Shown: one piece after another, positions 59,874-64,000 of the stretch
Numbering within the stretch: position 1 is the first letter of the stretch
How the letters are laid out: the number at the start of each line of letters is the position of its first letter
Virus record (IMG/VR): IMGVR_UViG_3300047476_001812
Location: 1-64,000 of that record
Reading direction: 5' to 3' (one strand)
DNA length: 64,000 nt
DNA from: a virus
Translations under genes and position numbers: made by a program
The notes under the pieces: generated by a model
Seen by the model: only the letters and a program-made list of their open reading frames with translations
What the model was told of the DNA's origin: nothing
Databases searched by the model: none

Positions 59874-62054
59874 ATGGCAACAATTAATCAAATATTAGAA
59901 GCTGTATACGCCAGAGAATACAAACAGAATGTAGGTGGTTCTACTCTTGTTATTCACAACCACCTAGCTCAAATGATAATGTTTGGGGTTAGACAAGGAA
60001 TAGAAATATACCCAGACCAAGATGATGATTTTGATAGTAGAAAAAAGTTTTTAGATAACATCTGGAAGCAAAATAAGGTTGGCATTTACCTAGATGAAAT
60101 TTGGAAAAGACATCTAGGTAAAGGTCAAGTTCTTTTCTATCTTAGACCAACCAAAGAAGGTAGTTATAAATTCTATTTCTTTGATAAAGATGAGTTTAGA
60201 GACTACTACAATCTTGATGGTGAATTGAATGAAGTTGTAATCCGTTATTCTTATAAAGAGCGTGGAAATTATCAGAATCAAACTAAGTGGATTAAGTTAA
60301 CAATTAATTCTGAAACAATCACACAGACTTATTCTGAATCTCCTCCTAACTTTGAACAAGACCAGCAGGCAATTTTTTCAACTAATGTTAAAACCACAAA
60401 AAACACTTTAGGCTTCATCCCTTGTGTTGTTGCTAAAAATAATCCGTCTAAACCAGGAGAACCCGGAGTAGGTGAGTTTGTTCAACTAGCATCTCAAATA
60501 GAAAAACATGATAGGCAACATCTAGCTATTGATGAAAACCTAGACTTTTTTGGTAATCCGAGTTTAGTTACTACACGGTCTATTAAGGAAGTTGTTACAG
60601 AGGCCTATGAAGACAGACGTAAATCCAGAACAATGTCCAGTGCCTCTGGTTTTTATGGCTCTACTCCTAGTACAGTAAATCAAGACCCCACAAGCTATGG
60701 AAAGAGTGTAAACGGCAAAGTTAAAAAAGTCATTGGTAATGTTCAGGGAGATGAAAGATTTGGATATATAGCACCCGACCCTATATCTCCTGACCATGTG
60801 CGCCATGTACAAGATAATAGAGAAGCAATTCATTACGCTCTAGGAGGAATAGATGAAAGAGGAATTAGTTCTAACGCCACAGCTTACGCAAATAAATCGG
60901 TTTACGGTAGAGTTAATGCAACAGCATCCAAAAAATGCGAAGCTATATACACCTACGGCATCTGCAAATTGTTCGAGATGGCAATTGCAGCAGAAGAGGA
61001 CTTATTTAGACTCTCACTTGCAGCAGCTTTAAATAAGTTTGATAAAGAAACTGGACAACCAGATATTTCACAAATAACTAATGAATTTATTGCAGGATTG
61101 CTTGATAAGAATAAAATCCCACCTAATGTATTTGGCTTATCTCCAGTAGGAAGAGTAAAAGGACAGTTACAACCTATTGGGAGTAGAGAAATTAAATGGC
61201 GACATAAAGGGGAAGTATTTGAACCCGACGCAAATGACATTCAACGAGCTACTATTGCAGCTAGAAACTATCAGGAGTTAGGAGTAAGGAGTCTTGAAGC
61301 TTTAAGAACTGTGTTCCCTAATAAAACTGAAAAAGAATTAGAAGCAATGTTGCAAGGTGGATACCCATTTAGATATATGAGTGCAGTTGCATCTTCTACA
61401 GGGCAAATGCTTCAGCTTTACGGACAAATGGGACAACTACCTAACAGTCAAAATAATGCTCCTTTAGCATCTGAAATACCTCTCATCCCATTAATCAATA
61501 GGTCAATTCAAACCCTTTACCAGGAATTAGATTACAACCCTGAATTAACTCCAGTACAACCTGGAGACATCCCTAACTATTCAACAGGATATTCAAATTA
61601 TGACCAATACAGCAATCAACTTCCCATCTCAGGGGTCAGCAGCAATGCAACCGGAGTACCAACCTCAACAAAGTCCAGGTCAAGTAGTTCAATTTCCCCA
61701 ACAGTCCCAACCTACCCAACCCCCTTACAGTCATCAGGAGTCCTACCCCTCAACGGAATCAATCAACAGAGCCAACAACCCGGACTCATGGAAGGACAAC
61801 TTAATCAACAACTTGCTATCCCGCCTGAGTACACCGTTGGGATTCCCTCAGCAGGGGCAACAGTCACGGATGCTACCAGGAACTCACAACCCCAACAATC
61901 CTTACTCGGTAGTCAACCAGGTTACGGAAGCACGCCAGCAGGCATACCCCCAGACCTCGCAGTATCAGCAAGCGAACCCGGTAGTATCTGGCAACAGTTA
62001 TTCCCAACATTCTCAAAAGCTTTCACCAAACGTAAACCCAGGCCAAAGAACTGA
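59874..62054 (+). CDS. Phage portal protein, 726 aa
   Basis: The order of features fits phage portals: N-terminal helical part, a beta core (LFYLRPTKEGSYKFYFFDKD, VVIRYSYKERG), FIPCVVAKNNPSKPGEP, HVRHVQDNREAIHYALGGID, and a long helical stem near 340-400. The C-terminal 150 residues are Pro/Gln/Ser-rich and overlap another frame. It forms the ring through which terminase packages DNA. The assignment is from layout; sequence identity to a named family was not checked. Confidence 0.65.
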   Translation: MATINQILEAVYAREYKQNVGGSTLVIHNHLAQMIMFGVRQGIEIYPDQDDDFDSRKKFLDNIWKQNKVGIYLDEIWKRHLGKGQVLFYLRPTKEGSYKFYFFDKDEFRDYYNLDGELNEVVIRYSYKERGNYQNQTKWIKLTINSETITQTYSESPPNFEQDQQAIFSTNVKTTKNTLGFIPCVVAKNNPSKPGEPGVGEFVQLASQIEKHDRQHLAIDENLDFFGNPSLVTTRSIKEVVTEAYEDRRKSRTMSSASGFYGSTPSTVNQDPTSYGKSVNGKVKKVIGNVQGDERFGYIAPDPISPDHVRHVQDNREAIHYALGGIDERGISSNATAYANKSVYGRVNATASKKCEAIYTYGICKLFEMAIAAEEDLFRLSLAAALNKFDKETGQPDISQITNEFIAGLLDKNKIPPNVFGLSPVGRVKGQLQPIGSREIKWRHKGEVFEPDANDIQRATIAARNYQELGVRSLEALRTVFPNKTEKELEAMLQGGYPFRYMSAVASSTGQMLQLYGQMGQLPNSQNNAPLASEIPLIPLINRSIQTLYQELDYNPELTPVQPGDIPNYSTGYSNYDQYSNQLPISGVSSNATGVPTSTKSRSSSSISPTVPTYPTPLQSSGVLPLNGINQQSQQPGLMEGQLNQQLAIPPEYTVGIPSAGATVTDATRNSQPQQSLLGSQPGYGSTPAGIPPDLAVSASEPGSIWQQLFPTFSKAFTKRKPRPKN

Positions 62055-62520
62055 TAACTTTCCCGGTAGAAGAAATTACTCTAACAGTTCAACTGAAGAA
62101 CTAATTCAGCAATTTGGACCACGTGCTGCGGAAATTCTAAACGAGTACGCTTGTCAGCTTGAAGATAAGATGGAAGCACTGACTCAAGCCTATCAAGAGT
62201 CAATGGCTTATAACGTCCGCTCTTTCGAGACTATTCAGGCGTTAGCCCCACACATTCAACGCTATCAAGCGATGGAAAACCTGATGACTAACCCTGATAG
62301 TTTAGCTGCTTACACAGTAGATTTCTTTACTTACGTTCAACCATTACCAGAACGTCCCAACGCAGCACCACTAGTTAGACCTGACTTCCCAGCGGTTCTT
62401 AGCAGTCCTCAACCTGGAGTTCCTGACTTATCTCAAATCCACCCTTCAGAGCGATGGAAAGTAGCTGATGTTATGGAACGTCAAGGTATGTGGGAAGGTA
62501 AGGTCTTGATTCAGATATAG
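61600..62520 (+). CDS. Virion or scaffold-like protein overlapping the portal gene, 306 aa
   Basis: The first 151 codons lie in the +1 frame of the portal C-terminus; both frames are Pro/Gln/Ser-rich. The unique C-terminal part is helical (ELIQQFGPRAAEILNEYACQ) with a QPLPERPN linker. Weak AGGAT before the ATG. Its place right after the portal suits a scaffold or internal protein. Confidence 0.6.
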   Translation: MTNTAINFPSQGSAAMQPEYQPQQSPGQVVQFPQQSQPTQPPYSHQESYPSTESINRANNPDSWKDNLINNLLSRLSTPLGFPQQGQQSRMLPGTHNPNNPYSVVNQVTEARQQAYPQTSQYQQANPVVSGNSYSQHSQKLSPNVNPGQRTDNFPGRRNYSNSSTEELIQQFGPRAAEILNEYACQLEDKMEALTQAYQESMAYNVRSFETIQALAPHIQRYQAMENLMTNPDSLAAYTVDFFTYVQPLPERPNAAPLVRPDFPAVLSSPQPGVPDLSQIHPSERWKVADVMERQGMWEGKVLIQI

Positions 62521-62571
62521 ATTTTTTGGGAGTTCAAATACTCCCTAATTAAATTATTCAGAGAAAAAAAT

Positions 62572-63003
62572 ATGGCAACTGCAATAGAATTAGCCGCAAT
62601 GGGTTTAATACCCGCAGGAGTTTATGGGGCTAACGCCTTAGCTAGTAATGGGGATGAAAGATGGGATAGAACCGCAGTTAACACAGTTGGTAACTTAGCT
62701 GGTGGTTTATCTGGATATAGGGCTTTTGGAGGTGGTATTCCTGGAGTTCTTGCCGGAACTATTGGTGCATTAGGTGGTGGCTACATTTCTGACCGACTAG
62801 CAGATTTAATTGACCCTACTAACGGTAAAGTTTCCGCTACAGCTTTACTAAATTCCCACCTCGAGAATGACCCCATGGCTCAAGAAGCTATGTACCAAGA
62901 AAAAATTCGGCAAGTAAGATTGATGCAACAAGAACAAGAACGTCAAAAGATTTTAAATTACAAAGCTCAAATGGCTCAAATGGCTCAACAAGAAGGAGCG
63001 TAA
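62572..63003 (+). CDS. Glycine-zipper virion-operon protein, 143 aa
   Basis: Residues 42-75 (NLAGGLSGYRAFGGGIPGVL, AGTIGALGGGYISDRLADLI) are a Gly-zipper pair similar to that at 41271. The C-terminus is a Gln/Lys coiled coil. Probably a membrane-active ejection protein by analogy. Confidence 0.6.
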   Translation: MATAIELAAMGLIPAGVYGANALASNGDERWDRTAVNTVGNLAGGLSGYRAFGGGIPGVLAGTIGALGGGYISDRLADLIDPTNGKVSATALLNSHLENDPMAQEAMYQEKIRQVRLMQQEQERQKILNYKAQMAQMAQQEGA

Positions 63004-63006
63004 GCA

Positions 63007-63918
63007 ATGCAAGCTAATGATGCAATGAGAATACTTGGTAGTGCAGCCGCCATGGGATTACTTGGAAGTGGTAGTGCATTAGCCTATAATGCTATCTCTA
63101 AACCAACACTAGATGAATATGGCAATACAATTGAGTCTAATGATATCAACCCTTTTGTTGCTGCTTTGGGTGGTGCAGCAATAGGGGCGGCAAGTAATTA
63201 TGGGTTTAACAAATGGGTAAAGAATAGAGTTCACAATAATTTGGATGCTTACGGAATAAAAGCAGACGTATCACCACAATCCCGGCAGTCGCCGGATATT
63301 GATATTGATGTTGATGTTGATGAAACCGTAAAACCTCCGTACCCTGATTTTCGCAACATGAACGATGACCAGTTTAAAGAGTTCTATACCACCAGGCATG
63401 ATTACAGTGGGTCAACAAACGACAGAAAAGCAATTCATACTAGAATGGCAGACATTGTAGACAAGGAAGTAGAAAAATATGAACAAACAGCACAAGCAGG
63501 GCAAAAGTTAGAGCAGCAACCTCAATTGGTTGTTCAAGTAGTCCCAGCAAGTCCAATGGAACTACAAAACCCAATGTCTCCACCTGGAATGAAAACTGTG
63601 GTAACAAAACAACCACCTAAAGAACCAGGACAGGAAGTGATGGAAGAAGCTTTGAGGTTACGGGAGTTAGCTGAACAGCAAAGACATCAAAGACAACAAG
63701 CCGCAACGCGCGATATGCGAGCTATGGGTTGGAATAATACTACGGCTAGTTATAATACTCAATATCCAGAAGACAATGTTTACAATATTGCTGGCTGGGA
63801 CTTGGTATCCCAGCCAGGTAAAACTCGCAAAGCATTAAATCAAGCATCTGATGAAGAAAAATATCAAGATTGGTTGCTTTCAAGGGCTACACAAGAGGCT
63901 CAAAAAAAAAGAGGCTAG
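63007..63918 (+). CDS. Virion-operon protein with two hydrophobic helices, 303 aa
   Basis: Two Gly/Ala-rich helices (ILGSAAAMGLLGSGSALAYN, FVAALGGAAIGAASNYGFN), an acidic Asp-rich repeat (DIDIDVDVDE, 95-104) and a Gln-rich C-terminus are visible. The reading frame ends just after a run of nine A. A -1 slip there would extend it beyond the window. Confidence 0.6.
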   Translation: MQANDAMRILGSAAAMGLLGSGSALAYNAISKPTLDEYGNTIESNDINPFVAALGGAAIGAASNYGFNKWVKNRVHNNLDAYGIKADVSPQSRQSPDIDIDVDVDETVKPPYPDFRNMNDDQFKEFYTTRHDYSGSTNDRKAIHTRMADIVDKEVEKYEQTAQAGQKLEQQPQLVVQVVPASPMELQNPMSPPGMKTVVTKQPPKEPGQEVMEEALRLRELAEQQRHQRQQAATRDMRAMGWNNTTASYNTQYPEDNVYNIAGWDLVSQPGKTRKALNQASDEEKYQDWLLSRATQEAQKKRG

Positions 63919-64000
63919 AGCAAATAGCTAACTTTGTTCCTTTAACTCCACAACAGCAATCTGCAATGGGGTGGGGTTCAGTGCAAGGTAGCTACAGTAG
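63902..64000 (+). CDS. Possible -1 frame extension of the 63007 gene, partial
   Basis: After the A9 run the -1 frame reads KRLEQIANFVPLTPQQQSAM and stays open to the window edge. No ATG precedes the sequence closely. Either frameshifting or a separate downstream start could express it. Confidence 0.35.

Noticed and set aside
1-64000. CRISPR arrays and tRNA genes
   Set aside because: No regularly spaced repeat array and no tRNA T-arm or cloverleaf pattern was noticed on either strand.

Overview
The window looks like part of the genome of a large phage, or phage-plasmid, of a filamentous cyanobacterium. The DNA is AT-rich and densely packed with short genes. It encodes packaging proteins (large terminase 45670-47181, a small-terminase candidate just upstream, portal 59874-62054), a replication set (initiator, DnaB helicase, SF1 helicase, SSB-like protein, dCTP deaminase), a phage-type sigma factor, and many proteins of unknown function. 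The major capsid gene is not in this window. The tetranucleotide GATC, and therefore the cyanobacterial HIP1 octamer, is almost absent. By eye I found four GATC in 64 kb, and three of them lie in DNA that looks recently acquired. An IS630-type element at 56330-57491 suggests residence in a cell as a prophage or plasmid.

Layout: 1-3245 (+) surface/tail-type proteins, including a seven-repeat beta-propeller. 3242-6962 (-) a membrane-protein operon ending in a membrane-anchored P-loop ATPase. 7062-14211 (-) small unknown genes, with a Gp157-like protein at 11393. 14582-18265 (+) replication initiation and DnaB. 18353-26077 (-) SF1 helicase, SSB-like, ASCH and small genes. 26129-34653 (-) a 1951-residue virion-like protein and an 808-residue two-barrel RNA polymerase. 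34838-36607 small genes, dCTP deaminase and a nuclease. 36679-43976 (+) regulator, sigma factor and a run of hydrophobic virion/ejection-type proteins. 44012-47181 terminase genes and a HAD phosphatase. 47140-58940 (-) accessory genes: tandem winged-helix regulator, SLOG-DUF4326 and macro-domain proteins, MazG-like protein, plus a GIY-YIG protein on the + strand. 59030-64000 (+) portal and more virion genes.

The most notable gene is 32227-34653. It carries the DxDGD metal motif (D425, D427, D429) and two upstream lysines (K177, K199) with nearly the same spacing as fungal QDE-1 and the phage SPbeta YonO polymerase class. I read it as a single-chain, two-barrel RNA polymerase. It is followed by a giant Asn/Gln/Pro-rich protein that resembles the virion proteins elsewhere in the window, so a virion-delivered polymerase is a reasonable hypothesis. 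A sigma factor without a recognisable region 4 is also present.

Regulatory DNA is unusually regular. A 12-base motif, AGCAAAATAAAC, occurs 12 times, 11 of them 9-16 bases before a start codon. A second module in 49-58.5 kb repeats as terminator, then a GCTACGC dyad, then TTGTAGTT, then a gene. A third dyad, GGCTAACGCC, follows more than 20 mainly minus-strand genes and sometimes supplies the stop codon. These could be phage promoters or leader-RNA signals; the sequence alone does not decide.
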